From Chloroflexota bacterium (GTDB taxonomy: Bacteria; Chloroflexota; UBA6077; JACCZL01), in contig JADZEM010000125.1 of the NCBI GenBank assembly GCA_020850535.1, forward strand, positions 1 through 50,986: 50,986 nt of DNA, given 5' to 3'. The notes under the pieces are model-generated. The model did no database searches. It worked only from the letters and a program-made list of their open reading frames with translations, and was not told the DNA's origin. The stretch's first letter is position 1. Each line of letters starts with the position of its first letter. Positions 8,582-17,018 of this stretch are shown here, piece by piece. The position numbers and the translations under genes are program-made.

Positions 8582-8649
8582 CGGCGCCGGGTGCTTTCTC
8601 GTGCCGACAGGCCGATCCGAGGCCGCCCACTCGCCGTTCGGAGGTAGCA

Positions 8650-9063
8650 GTGCCCGCGATGCTGTACAGCGTTGACTTTGACTGTGAACGGCCGTCACGC
8701 TTGGCCAGATTCTGGGCGGACGCGCTCGGCTACGTGATGAGACCGTATGACGACGCGGAGATCGAGCGCCTGCGCGCCAAGGGAATCGATGACATCGCCG
8801 ACGATCCGATCGTGGTCATCGACCCGCCGACAGTGGGCGCGCCGCCGTTCTTCTTCATCAAGGTGCCAGAGCCGAAGACGACCAAGAATCGACTGCATCT
8901 CGACATCCTAGCCGAGACCTCGTTGGAAGCAGAGGTCCGTCGCCTGGTTGGGCTCGGGGCGCAAGTGCTGGCGACATACAATGAAGACGGTGAGCACTGG
9001 ACGACCTTGCTGGACCCGGAGGGTAACGAGTTCTGCGTTGTGGTGAGCAGCGCGTCCGGCTGA
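8650..9063 (+). CDS. VOC (glyoxalase/bleomycin resistance) superfamily protein
   Basis: This 137-residue protein has the paired beta-alpha-beta-beta-beta modules of the vicinal oxygen chelate fold. The N-terminal module is YSVDFDCERPSRLARFWADALGY. The middle KNRLHLDILAE and the C-terminal LLDPEGNEFCVV are the usual metal-site or pseudo-metal-site strands of the Glyoxalase_6 subgroup. GGAGG at 8640-8644 sits 5 bp before a GTG at 8650, so this start was chosen over longer frames. VOC proteins of this subgroup have varied or unknown substrates, and nothing nearby indicates one. The gene stands alone between decayed DNA and a convergent gene. Confidence 0.85.
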   Translation: MPAMLYSVDFDCERPSRLARFWADALGYVMRPYDDAEIERLRAKGIDDIADDPIVVIDPPTVGAPPFFFIKVPEPKTTKNRLHLDILAETSLEAEVRRLVGLGAQVLATYNEDGEHWTTLLDPEGNEFCVVVSSASG

Positions 9064-9145
9064 GCTTTCCCTTGGTGTGCGTCGCGCCCACGCTGGGCCG
9101 GGCGGCAGCTGCGGGGCCGGCTCGAAATGCGACCTCGAGCGGTAA

Positions 9146-9916
9146 CTACGGTGCGGGCTGCGGCTCAGGGGAGGGCGACGATGTCGGTGTGGCCAGCGGC
9201 AGCAGGCCCGGCGACGGTGGAGGTTCGAGCCCCAACGCTCGGATCAGGCCACGACTGAGCCTGTCCTTGTCAGCATACTCTTCAGGAGTGACGTAAAGTC
9301 CCTTGCTCACCGTCTCGCAGACATGTCGGCCAGGCTCACACATAGCTTCTTGGCCAGCGACATGAGTTGTGATTGACGGCCACACAAAGAGACTCTGAAT
9401 TGTCTCGGGGGAGACAATAAACACGAACAGCCTGAACGGGCTGATACGGTCACTTGGTCCACTTTCGCCGGCCACGCCGATGTTGGACCGATCGATCCCT
9501 GGACGCAGAATCGGCGAATCGAGCGGGCACTCCAGGCCGAGCAGAAGGGGGGCAGGAGTCAATCGGCGCGCCGCCCATTCGGGATAGGCGGCCTCGACCT
9601 CGGCCAGGGCCGCGAGGAGCTGGTCCTGCTTCTGATCGGCGGACAACGTCCCCGTTCTGTCGCTGATGCAGATGCCGAACTGCGTGCGCGACGCGACCCG
9701 GTACGGCCCGCCGAACTGGGCCAGGGGAGCCGCCGAGATCGGCTCCGGACTCGGCGTGACCACGACGGCGATGCGCGCAAGGTCCACGGCGGGGTACGGC
9801 AAGCTGCTGGCCGTGCTGGTCGAGGAGACCGCCACCGCGATCACCACGCCGACCAACGTGACCAAGGCAACCAATCCGGGGCGACCCATGACAAGACGTC
9901 GGCGAAGCGTCATCAT
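9146..9916 (-). CDS. Hypothetical exported or membrane-anchored protein
   Basis: This 256-residue protein has a short basic N-terminus and one hydrophobic segment (about residues 11-33), either a signal peptide or an anchor. A mixed extracellular domain with four to six cysteines follows (for example FGICISDRTG, LGLECPLD, AMCEPGRHVCETV), then a Pro/Ser-rich tail ending in repeated SPxP units. The Cys pattern suggests disulfides outside the membrane. I do not recognise the family. Two adjacent ATGs start the frame, with AGGAG directly upstream; the second (9913) may be the true start. The gene is convergent with the VOC gene. Confidence 0.65.
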   Translation of the reverse strand: MMTLRRRLVMGRPGLVALVTLVGVVIAVAVSSTSTASSLPYPAVDLARIAVVVTPSPEPISAAPLAQFGGPYRVASRTQFGICISDRTGTLSADQKQDQLLAALAEVEAAYPEWAARRLTPAPLLLGLECPLDSPILRPGIDRSNIGVAGESGPSDRISPFRLFVFIVSPETIQSLFVWPSITTHVAGQEAMCEPGRHVCETVSKGLYVTPEEYADKDRLSRGLIRALGLEPPPSPGLLPLATPTSSPSPEPQPAP

Positions 9917-10107
9917 CTCCTATTGCGAGCTGTGTTTGATTGAACGCCCAGCGCGCCGTCTGGCAGACTGGCTCCTGGCCCAGCGCTGGCCGCTCATGGA
10001 TTCGGGGTACCGTTGGTAAGCGAGAATGATGTGAGGTCTCGCGGTCAATGTGCGGCACCGTAGCTGGCTCGTCAACCCCTGGGCGACAATCCTCCAACGT
10101 CCAACGT

Positions 10108-10137
10108 TTGTCAGACTGCGCCCGGGCAGCGTATACT
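10108..10137 (+). promoter_or_regulatory. Promoter of tRNA-Gln
   Basis: TTGTCA (10108-10113) and TATACT (10132-10137) are 18 bp apart and end 11 bp before the tRNA. The -10 and the spacing match those of the tRNA-Glu promoter. Confidence 0.7.
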
Positions 10138-10148
10138 GTCTGAGCCGA

Positions 10149-10222
10149 TGCCGAATGGGGTAATGGTAGCCCGGCTGACTCTGGATCAGTTAGTCTAGGT
10201 TCGAGTCCTAGTTCGGCAGCCA
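10149..10222 (+). tRNA. tRNA-Gln (anticodon CTG)
   Basis: The acceptor arms TGCCGAA and TTCGGCA pair perfectly. The anticodon loop CTCTGGA gives CTG, reading CAG codons. The D arm GGGGTAATGGTAGCCC and T arm GGTTCGAGTCC are normal. Discriminator G and encoded CCA end at 10222. It has its own promoter and terminator. Confidence 0.97.
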
Positions 10223-10224
10223 GC

Positions 10225-10256
10225 AGGCCGCTTCACAGCTGTGAAGCGGCCTTTTG
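10225..10256 (+). terminator. Intrinsic terminator of tRNA-Gln
   Basis: The perfect 14-bp stem AGGCCGCTTCACAG/CTGTGAAGCGGCCT is followed by TTTT. It directly follows the tRNA. Confidence 0.9.
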
Positions 10257-10296
10257 CTGTCCTCCCGCAGAGCCGTCGGTCCTCTCTGGACAGCAA

Positions 10297-10328
10297 ACGC
10301 CCCCGGCCGTCGTGACAGCCGGGGGCGT
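10297..10328 (-). terminator. Intrinsic terminator of the minus-strand ugd operon
   Basis: Stem CGCCCCCGGC/GCCGGGGGCG lies 26 bp beyond the ugd stop. On the minus strand it is followed by GTTTGCTG. It faces the tRNA-Gln terminator and closes the nine-gene minus-strand operon. Confidence 0.75.
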
Positions 10329-10353
10329 GGTCTGGAATCCTGAAGGGGGCAGC

Positions 10354-11715
10354 CTACGCCGAGACGGCTTCCTTCGCGCTGGCGTCCGTCGAGGCGTCGC
10401 CGGCGCCGTTGCCGTTCCCGGTCGCGCCGCGACCGATGCAGATGTAGGTCAGGCCAGCGTCCGCCATCGCCTGCTGATCGTACAGGTTGCGGCCATCGAC
10501 GAAGATCGGCCGGCTCATGACGGAGCGCAACTGTGCCAGGTCGAGTTGTTTGAACTCGTTCCACTCCGTCAGGAGCACCACGGCATCTGCGCCCTGGGCC
10601 GTCTCGTAGGCGTCCTGGCAGTACTTGACGTTCTTGAGCGCGCCTTCCTGGGCCTTCTCCATCGCGGCCGGGTCGTAGACCTGGATCTTCGCGCCCTCGC
10701 CCTGGAGCAGGTGGATGATCTCGATGGCCGCCGCCTCGCGGAGATCGTCCGTGTTCGGCTTGAACGCCAGCCCCAGGATGCCGATGCGCGTCTCGTCGAG
10801 CTTGCCGAGGGCGGCCCGCAGCTTCAGCACGACGCTGCGCCGAGCATCGCGGTTGATCTGGAGGACGGTCCGCAGCAACTGCGGATGGCAGCCGGCGAGA
10901 TCGGCCATGTGCGCCAACGCCTGCACGTCCTTGGGGAAGCACGAGCCGCCGAAGCCGACGCCAGCGCTCAGGAAGGCCGCGCCGATCCGGGCGTCGAGGC
11001 CCATGCCGCGCGCCACCTGGGTGACGTCCGCGCCCATCTTCTCGCAGATCGACGCGATCTCGTTGATGAACGAGATCTTCGTCGCCAGGAAGGCGTTCGA
11101 GGCGTACTTGATCATCTCGGCGGTGCGAAGGTCGGTGATCACGACCGGTGCGTTGAGCGCCCGGTACAGGCCAGCCACCTTCTGCGCCGCGGTCGGATCG
11201 TCCGCGCCCAGCACGATGCGGTCCGGATTGTTGAAGTCGGCGATGGCCGCGCCCTCGCGCAGGAACTCCGGATTCGAGACGACGGCGGCGGCAACCTTGC
11301 CGTAGCGGTCCAGCCGCTCCTGGACCCAGTCGCCGGTGCCGATGGGCATCGTGCTCTTGTTGACGACGATGGCCGGCGTCTCGAGATGCTCGGCGATGGA
11401 CATGGCCGCCGAGCGGGCGTAGGTCATGTCGGCCTCGCCGGCGGCGCCGGGCGGCGTGTTGACGGCAACGAAGACGAACTCGGTGCCCTTCAGGCCGTCA
11501 GCGTAGCTGGTCGTGAAGGAGAGGCGTCCCGCGCGCACGTTGCGCTCTACCACCTCTTCGAGACCCGGCTCGTAGATCGGGATGCCGCCGTTCCGCAGAG
11601 TCTCGACCTTGCGCGGGTCGATATCGATGCACGTCACGTTGTTGCCGAGGTCGGCAAAGCACGCGCCGGTCACCAGCCCGACGTATCCTGTCCCTACAAC
11701 GCTTATCGTGGCCAC
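10354..11715 (-). CDS. ugd: UDP-glucose 6-dehydrogenase
   Basis: This 453-residue cytoplasmic enzyme oxidises UDP-glucose (or a related UDP/GDP-sugar) to the uronate with two NAD molecules. The N-terminal Rossmann motif VVGTGYVGLVTG, the KSTMPIGTG loop and the active-site GGSCFPKD (Cys259) are present, and the C-terminal UDP-binding domain follows. The start is GTG at 11715, which has GAGGTG about 8 bp upstream and gives the canonical N-terminus; a 21-residue longer reading is unlikely. It is the last gene of the membrane glycosyltransferase operon, suggesting that a uronic acid or a sugar derived from it feeds that system. A GDP-mannose dehydrogenase is less likely. Confidence 0.93.
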   Translation of the reverse strand: MATISVVGTGYVGLVTGACFADLGNNVTCIDIDPRKVETLRNGGIPIYEPGLEEVVERNVRAGRLSFTTSYADGLKGTEFVFVAVNTPPGAAGEADMTYARSAAMSIAEHLETPAIVVNKSTMPIGTGDWVQERLDRYGKVAAAVVSNPEFLREGAAIADFNNPDRIVLGADDPTAAQKVAGLYRALNAPVVITDLRTAEMIKYASNAFLATKISFINEIASICEKMGADVTQVARGMGLDARIGAAFLSAGVGFGGSCFPKDVQALAHMADLAGCHPQLLRTVLQINRDARRSVVLKLRAALGKLDETRIGILGLAFKPNTDDLREAAAIEIIHLLQGEGAKIQVYDPAAMEKAQEGALKNVKYCQDAYETAQGADAVVLLTEWNEFKQLDLAQLRSVMSRPIFVDGRNLYDQQAMADAGLTYICIGRGATGNGNGAGDASTDASAKEAVSA

Positions 11716-11822
11716 CCTGTTGTCACCTCGAATCTTACAGCTGCGAAAGGATCGATCTGCCGTGACCGTGGGCGCCACCGGAGCGCCGGAAGCGGCCTGA
11801 GATTATACACCCGTGCAACGGG

Positions 11823-12830
11823 CTACTCGGAAGACGAACTGCCGCGACCCTGCGCCGCCGCTTCGGACACGACAGGATCACCTTTGCGCGACTCGACTCG
11901 GCCACGCGCAAGGCCGCGAAATGAGAGGTCTTCCCGAGTCAGCAATGCCAGCCCGGCCACCACCACCGGGAGCAGCAGCGCGGCATGCGTCACCGCCGTG
12001 TACGCCACGGCCTTGACGGTGTCCACACCGAACGCTTCCGTCAAGACACTCTGGAGCGCCAGGTCGAACGTACCGACGTAGCCGGGGGCGGACGGCAGCA
12101 CCGTCACGAGGTTCGCCACCACCATGCCGGCCATCAGGCCAAGCCACCCGGCGTTCAAGTCCAGTGACTCGGCCAGGAAGGCGTAGAGGCCCAACTCGGC
12201 CACCCAGCACAATATCGACAGCGGCACGATCTGCAGGACGGCCCGGCCATCTTCGAGCACCCGCAGGCCGTCCACAATCGAGGCAGCCAGCTTGCCGAGC
12301 TTCGGGTGCAGGCGCGTCGCCAACCCGATGCCGAAGCCGAACAACGCTTCGAGCAGCGACTTCGGCGTGACGGCGACGATCAGCAGGCCGACCGCGCCAG
12401 CCGTCGCCACGCTCGCGCCGGTGATCGCGAGCACCAGCACCCAGCCCTGGATCGGCGCCAGCAGCAACACCAGCGTCAGCAGGCCGCACAGCGCGAAGAC
12501 GTCGAGCAGCCGCTCGATCAGGATGGTGGCGAGGCTCGACGCGATCGGCACATCGTGGGAGCGCTTGAGCAGGAAGGTCCGCACCAGCTCGCCCAGGCGC
12601 AGCGGCAACGAATTGTTGACCGCGAAGCCGATCAAGATCACGCTGAACAGCCGCCAGGTTCCCACCGTCGCAAACGGCGACATCAGCAGCTTCCACCGCC
12701 ACGCCCGCAGCCAGACCCCGACGAAGTAGACGCCGATGGCCGGCACGATGTAGACCGGGTTCGCGTTGGTCAGCTCGGCCAGCAGCGCTCGTGGGTCGCC
12801 CGAGAGACTCAGGAAGATCCCGAACAGCAC
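11823..12830 (-). CDS. Flippase-like LPG_synthase_TM (UPF0104) membrane protein
   Basis: This is about 335 residues with roughly eight membrane helices of the lysylphosphatidylglycerol synthase TM/AglD-type family. Family motifs visible are LRAWRWKLL, NNSLPLRLGELVRTFLL (the conserved PxRxGExxR loop), ATILIERLLDV and PSAPGYVGTFD. Members without the soluble synthase domain sit in polyprenyl-sugar pathways and are thought to move or present lipid-linked sugars. The reading frame continues 13 codons upstream to a CTG at 12869 that overlaps the previous stop; the GTG at 12830 would shorten the first helix, so the true start may be upstream. The C-terminus is Arg/Ser-rich. It is a paralogue of the genes at 12866 and 21050. 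Confidence 0.85.
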   Translation of the reverse strand: MLFGIFLSLSGDPRALLAELTNANPVYIVPAIGVYFVGVWLRAWRWKLLMSPFATVGTWRLFSVILIGFAVNNSLPLRLGELVRTFLLKRSHDVPIASSLATILIERLLDVFALCGLLTLVLLLAPIQGWVLVLAITGASVATAGAVGLLIVAVTPKSLLEALFGFGIGLATRLHPKLGKLAASIVDGLRVLEDGRAVLQIVPLSILCWVAELGLYAFLAESLDLNAGWLGLMAGMVVANLVTVLPSAPGYVGTFDLALQSVLTEAFGVDTVKAVAYTAVTHAALLLPVVVAGLALLTREDLSFRGLARGRVESRKGDPVVSEAAAQGRGSSSSE

Positions 12831-12865
12831 CAGCCCGAAGGCGATGCCGATGAGCGACCGGGCGT

Positions 12866-13933
12866 TCAGGAGCGGCCCCCCGTCACGGCGACCTCAGGGC
12901 TGGCGTTGCCGTCGCCATCGCTGTCGGCATCACCGTCACCCGACTCGCGCGAAGCCGCCGCGACCGAGCTGAGCGACAGGTGTTCGCGGCCGAAGAAGAC
13001 CAGCCCGATGGCCGTCACCAGGATGTACTGGATCAGGTGCGCGACGATGGCGACGGCCAGGGCTGGCTCACGCGGGACACCCCAGACTCCCAGCGCGGAG
13101 ACGGCGAAGAACTGGAACGTCCCGACGTACCCGGGGGCGGCCGGCAGCATGATGCCGAGGTTGACGACCACCAGCATGAAGGCGCAGGCCGCTGCCAGTT
13201 GTCCGGGCGACAGTCCCAGGTTGAACGCGCTGGCGACTGCGTAGTAGGCGGCCCACTCGACCGCCCACACCACAACCGACAGCAGCGTCGTGGCCAGGAC
13301 AACCGACGGGCGGCGCATCGAGCTGAGGCCGCTGACGAACGCGCCGAACGCCCCGACCGCGAACGTACCGATGCGGGCCGGCAGCGGGCGCGCGACCAGC
13401 TCCACCATGCGCGCCACCAATTCGTGGCGAAACAGGAGCACGGTGACGCCGACTGCCACGCCTACAAACAGCACAGTGGCGATCCATTCGACCTCCTGGC
13501 CCCAGCCCGGCAGATCGATGGACATCGAGAGCAGCAGGATCACCGCAACCAGCGCGAGCCCGTCGAAGACCCGCTCCAGGAAGACGCTCGCCAGGACAAA
13601 CGTCTTCCGCAGGCCGGTCTGGCGGCGCAGTAAGTAGGCCCGTGCGAACTCGCCGAGGCGGGCCGGCAGCAGATTGTTGGTGGCGAAGCCGATCATCAGG
13701 ACGCCGAACAACGCTACCAGCGTGCCGGTCGGCGCTCCCGCCAGGATCGCTCGCCAGCGCACCGTTCGCACGACGTACCCGACGAACCAGAGCAACAGGG
13801 CGGGCAGCACCAGAACGTAGTTCGCCGTCGAGAGCGCAGCCGCCAGTTGCCCGAAGTCCACCTGACGGAACGCCAGCACCAGGAAGATCAGGGTGACCGC
13901 GATGCCGACGTACCGCCCCTTGCCGCGCATCAT
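12866..13933 (-). CDS. Flippase-like LPG_synthase_TM (UPF0104) membrane protein
   Basis: This 355-residue multi-helix protein is paralogous to its downstream neighbour. The same landmarks occur: VRTVRWRAIL, NNLLPARLGEFARAYLL, ASVFLERVFDG and PAAPGYVGTFQ. The tail (about residues 325-355) is acidic and Asp/Gly-rich (GDGDADSDGDG), unlike its neighbours, and resembles a calcium-type or low-complexity stretch. Two adjacent ATGs begin the frame. It lies 64 bp downstream of the Agl23-NHL gene and overlaps the next gene by a few bases, so it is co-transcribed. A role in handling lipid-linked sugars is inferred from context. Confidence 0.86.
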   Translation of the reverse strand: MMRGKGRYVGIAVTLIFLVLAFRQVDFGQLAAALSTANYVLVLPALLLWFVGYVVRTVRWRAILAGAPTGTLVALFGVLMIGFATNNLLPARLGEFARAYLLRRQTGLRKTFVLASVFLERVFDGLALVAVILLLSMSIDLPGWGQEVEWIATVLFVGVAVGVTVLLFRHELVARMVELVARPLPARIGTFAVGAFGAFVSGLSSMRRPSVVLATTLLSVVVWAVEWAAYYAVASAFNLGLSPGQLAAACAFMLVVVNLGIMLPAAPGYVGTFQFFAVSALGVWGVPREPALAVAIVAHLIQYILVTAIGLVFFGREHLSLSSVAAASRESGDGDADSDGDGNASPEVAVTGGRS

Positions 13934-13997
13934 GGGCGTACCCCGCGCAGTTCCGCTCGCACCTGCTCAGACGCCCCGATCCGACGCCGCGCGGCGG

Positions 13998-16940
13998 TCA
14001 GGGTGTCCCTCCGGCGCGGCGGATCCACACGGTTCCGCCGCTGCTCTCGGCTACGTAGAGTGAGCCATCCGGACCGACCGCGATGCCGGTCGGGAAGCCG
14101 AGGCGAGTCGCGGGATCCGGCTGCCGCTGAAGCGGAGTCACCTGGGCCTGGGCGTTCGCCTGATGGACCTCGTTCTTCTCCGGCAGGGTGAAGTACACCA
14201 CGCCGTTCGGCCCGGCCGCGAGGTACGGCTTGTTGGCGATGCCGCGCCCTTCCCAACCTTGCACCGGCAAGGCCGAGATCGGCGCGCCGTTGAAATCGAG
14301 GCGCTGGATGCGTCCGTTCCAGGCATCCGCAACCAACAGGGCATTGCCATCAATGGCCAGCCCGACTGGCTCGTTGAGCTTGCCCGGCTCGTTGCCCGCG
14401 CCCCCGAACGTCCGCACGAACGAGCCATTCAGATCGAACACCTGAATCCGCTTGTTGCCGGTGTCGGTCACGTAGAGCAGGTTGTCAGGGCCAACCGCCA
14501 GCGAGCGCGGCCCCCAGAAGCGGCCCGTCGCCGCCTGCGGATCGCGGCTCGTGTCCACCAGGCCGCCCCAGGCCGCCACGAAGCGGCCGTCTGGCGTGAA
14601 CTTCTGGATACGGTGGTTCCAGGTGTCAGCCACGAAGACCTCGCCCGTCGGCGCGACGGCGATGCCCCACGGCTCGTTGAACTCACCGTCGCCGGCCCCG
14701 CCCCGGCCCCAGGTTGTGACCAGGGAGCCGTCCGGGTTGAAGACCGTCACGCGGTTGCCGCGTCCCTCGCTGACGTAGACCCGCCCATCCGGTCCCACAG
14801 CCACACCCTTCGGCTCCACAAGCTGCGGCTCGCCGGCCGGGTTCACGCCGAACAACTGCGTCGCGGCATCAAGCTGCTCGGCGACCGTGTTGCGCGGCAC
14901 GTTCGGCGCGGGCGCGGTGGCCGGGCGGGCCGCCGCCGGGTTCGCCGGCGCGATCGTCGAGGCCGGGCCGAGGTTTTGCACGTCCTTACGAACGTACAGG
15001 TAGAACTCCCGTGCACCGAGGATATTCAGCGGCTCGCGGTAGAGCAGGAACTTGAGGAACTTGGCCCGCGAGATCGGGTCGATCAGGCTGGTGACGATGT
15101 TCGACGGCTCACGCTGCCAGTTCTTGTAGTCCTCGGGGAACCACCAGTTCAGGCGGTACTTCTGGCCGACGTAGTCACCCAGTTGATCCTTGATCGGATC
15201 GACGTTCGGGGCCATCACCAGGATGACCGGGTACTCCTTGAGGTTGATGTCCGGCCCGATCGTCTTCGAGTAGTAGCGCCGGTTCTTGTAGTCGCGCAGG
15301 TACCACTCGAAGGGCCACGAGACGGCCTCGTGCACGACGTTCTGGCCGTTGACCTGCTCGGTGTAGCCGTTGTCCATCAGGATCCGCAGCTCCTCGCGCT
15401 GACCCGTCTGGAAGCCGATCCGCTCGATCTCGCGGAACACCCAGGGGACGTCTGGCGAAGACTGGACGTAGACCAGCATCTCTACAGGGATGTCGCCATG
15501 CTTGTACACGACCATCCACGACGTACGGATGTAGAACGCGCCCAGCACGATCAGCGCAACCAGGACCAGCGGCGCGCTCACCGTCACCTTGCGGGCGACG
15601 CCGAGGTAGGTGACGGCGACGATGGCCGCCACCGCAAAGCCGACCAGCGTGTACCGCTCGAGGGTCAGCGCCTGCGTCTGGACCTGACTGAGCGCCTGCG
15701 CGGCTCCGAGCGCCAGGAACGCGATGACCGTCAACACCGCGCCGAGCGCGAGGCCAGCGACCAGCAGCGACTGCCGCGAGAAGAGCTGACGCCAGTTGAC
15801 GCGCTCCGTCCAATCTCCGAGCCAGCGTGCGCCCAGCAGGACGAGCGGCATCGCGACGTGCGGCAGCAGCCACGGCATCTTCTCGCCGGCCCAGGAGTAG
15901 ATCACGAAGTTGCCAGCGAACCAGTACGCCAGGAACCAGCCGAACAGCGACCGCCGGAACCAGGCCGTGCAGACCGCCGCCACCGCGAAGATGAACGGCA
16001 GGAACTCGTACAGGCCGATCAGCAGGACGTAGTAGTACATCGGCTGGCCGCCGCGCTGCACGTCGTGCTGCTCGATCCAGTAGGCCAGCGCGCCGATGGA
16101 CCCGGAGTACAGGCCGCCGCACGGCGACCCCGAGAAGCGACGATCTCGCAGGCAGCTCCACCAGCTGGTCGGATCGCCGATGTTGGTGAAGAAGGTCGTG
16201 AAGAGCAGCGTGTAGATGACGAAGAAGATCCCCAGGCACTCGATCCAGGTGCGGACCTTGATCGCTTTGAGGGCGACCCACACCTGGGGCCACAGCGAAT
16301 GGAGCGGGCCTGACAGCCAGAGCAGCACGAAGTACGTCACGAAGACGAAAACGTGGATGTAGGTCGCCTCTTTGTCTGCGAAGGCGCAGATCAGCGAGAA
16401 GCTGCCCCAGTACAGCCAGCGATTCTGCTGCGTCCGGATCCACCCGAAGATGCCGACGACCATCCCGAGCGTCAAGAACGCGAGGTAGATATCCTCGCGC
16501 ATGAAGCGGGAAAAGTAGAGGAACGCCGGGGAGACCGTGAACAGGAGCGAGGCGATCAGTGCGCCGCGCTTGCCCAGCTCATGCCGCAGGAAGAACGGCA
16601 GGATGATGATGCCGGTCCCGTGGATGATCGCCATCATGCGGGCGGTGACGTTGCTGTCGCCGAAGAGGAAGTACAGCAGGGCCGGGAAGTGGAACTGATA
16701 CGGCCCGTGCATGAGCGGATCGTGGATGTACCCGCGTCCGACGTACAGGTACCACGAGTACACGGCGTGCAAGCTCTCGTCGTGGTGAAACGCGCGCGAG
16801 CCAACGTCGTAGAAGCGAAGGGCCAGCCCCGCGATCGCCAGGATCAAGTAGGGCAGGAAACCGGCCCACGGCTGGAAGGAAAGCCGGGGAAGGGCGGCCG
16901 GTTGAGAGGCGGATAGCGGGCGTTCTGCTACCTGGACCAT
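13998..16940 (-). CDS. Agl23-like (TIGR03663) membrane glycosyltransferase fused to an NHL beta-propeller
   Basis: This is a 980-residue two-part protein. Residues 1 to about 500 form a GT-C/PMT-like membrane domain with about a dozen helices. It has an early acidic motif FHHDESLHAVYSW and the nearby PLMHGPYQFH, as in TIGR03663 proteins, which accompany YYY-domain proteins in Chloroflexi and archaea. A soluble segment of about 160 residues follows, then an Ala/Pro linker (about 660-690) and a propeller of about six NHL repeats (for example PKGVAVGPDGRVYVSEG, PWGIAVAPTGEVFVAD) to the end. The propeller should lie outside the membrane. The catalytic role is inferred; the propeller may bind glycan or partner proteins. 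Confidence 0.82.
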   Translation of the reverse strand: MVQVAERPLSASQPAALPRLSFQPWAGFLPYLILAIAGLALRFYDVGSRAFHHDESLHAVYSWYLYVGRGYIHDPLMHGPYQFHFPALLYFLFGDSNVTARMMAIIHGTGIIILPFFLRHELGKRGALIASLLFTVSPAFLYFSRFMREDIYLAFLTLGMVVGIFGWIRTQQNRWLYWGSFSLICAFADKEATYIHVFVFVTYFVLLWLSGPLHSLWPQVWVALKAIKVRTWIECLGIFFVIYTLLFTTFFTNIGDPTSWWSCLRDRRFSGSPCGGLYSGSIGALAYWIEQHDVQRGGQPMYYYVLLIGLYEFLPFIFAVAAVCTAWFRRSLFGWFLAYWFAGNFVIYSWAGEKMPWLLPHVAMPLVLLGARWLGDWTERVNWRQLFSRQSLLVAGLALGAVLTVIAFLALGAAQALSQVQTQALTLERYTLVGFAVAAIVAVTYLGVARKVTVSAPLVLVALIVLGAFYIRTSWMVVYKHGDIPVEMLVYVQSSPDVPWVFREIERIGFQTGQREELRILMDNGYTEQVNGQNVVHEAVSWPFEWYLRDYKNRRYYSKTIGPDINLKEYPVILVMAPNVDPIKDQLGDYVGQKYRLNWWFPEDYKNWQREPSNIVTSLIDPISRAKFLKFLLYREPLNILGAREFYLYVRKDVQNLGPASTIAPANPAAARPATAPAPNVPRNTVAEQLDAATQLFGVNPAGEPQLVEPKGVAVGPDGRVYVSEGRGNRVTVFNPDGSLVTTWGRGGAGDGEFNEPWGIAVAPTGEVFVADTWNHRIQKFTPDGRFVAAWGGLVDTSRDPQAATGRFWGPRSLAVGPDNLLYVTDTGNKRIQVFDLNGSFVRTFGGAGNEPGKLNEPVGLAIDGNALLVADAWNGRIQRLDFNGAPISALPVQGWEGRGIANKPYLAAGPNGVVYFTLPEKNEVHQANAQAQVTPLQRQPDPATRLGFPTGIAVGPDGSLYVAESSGGTVWIRRAGGTP

Positions 16941-17018
16941 CGACCGTTCACGTGGCGGAGGAGTCGGCGCAACCGGCTGGTCTAACCGCCCCGTGCGACG
17001 CCAGAAATGTTCGCATGC

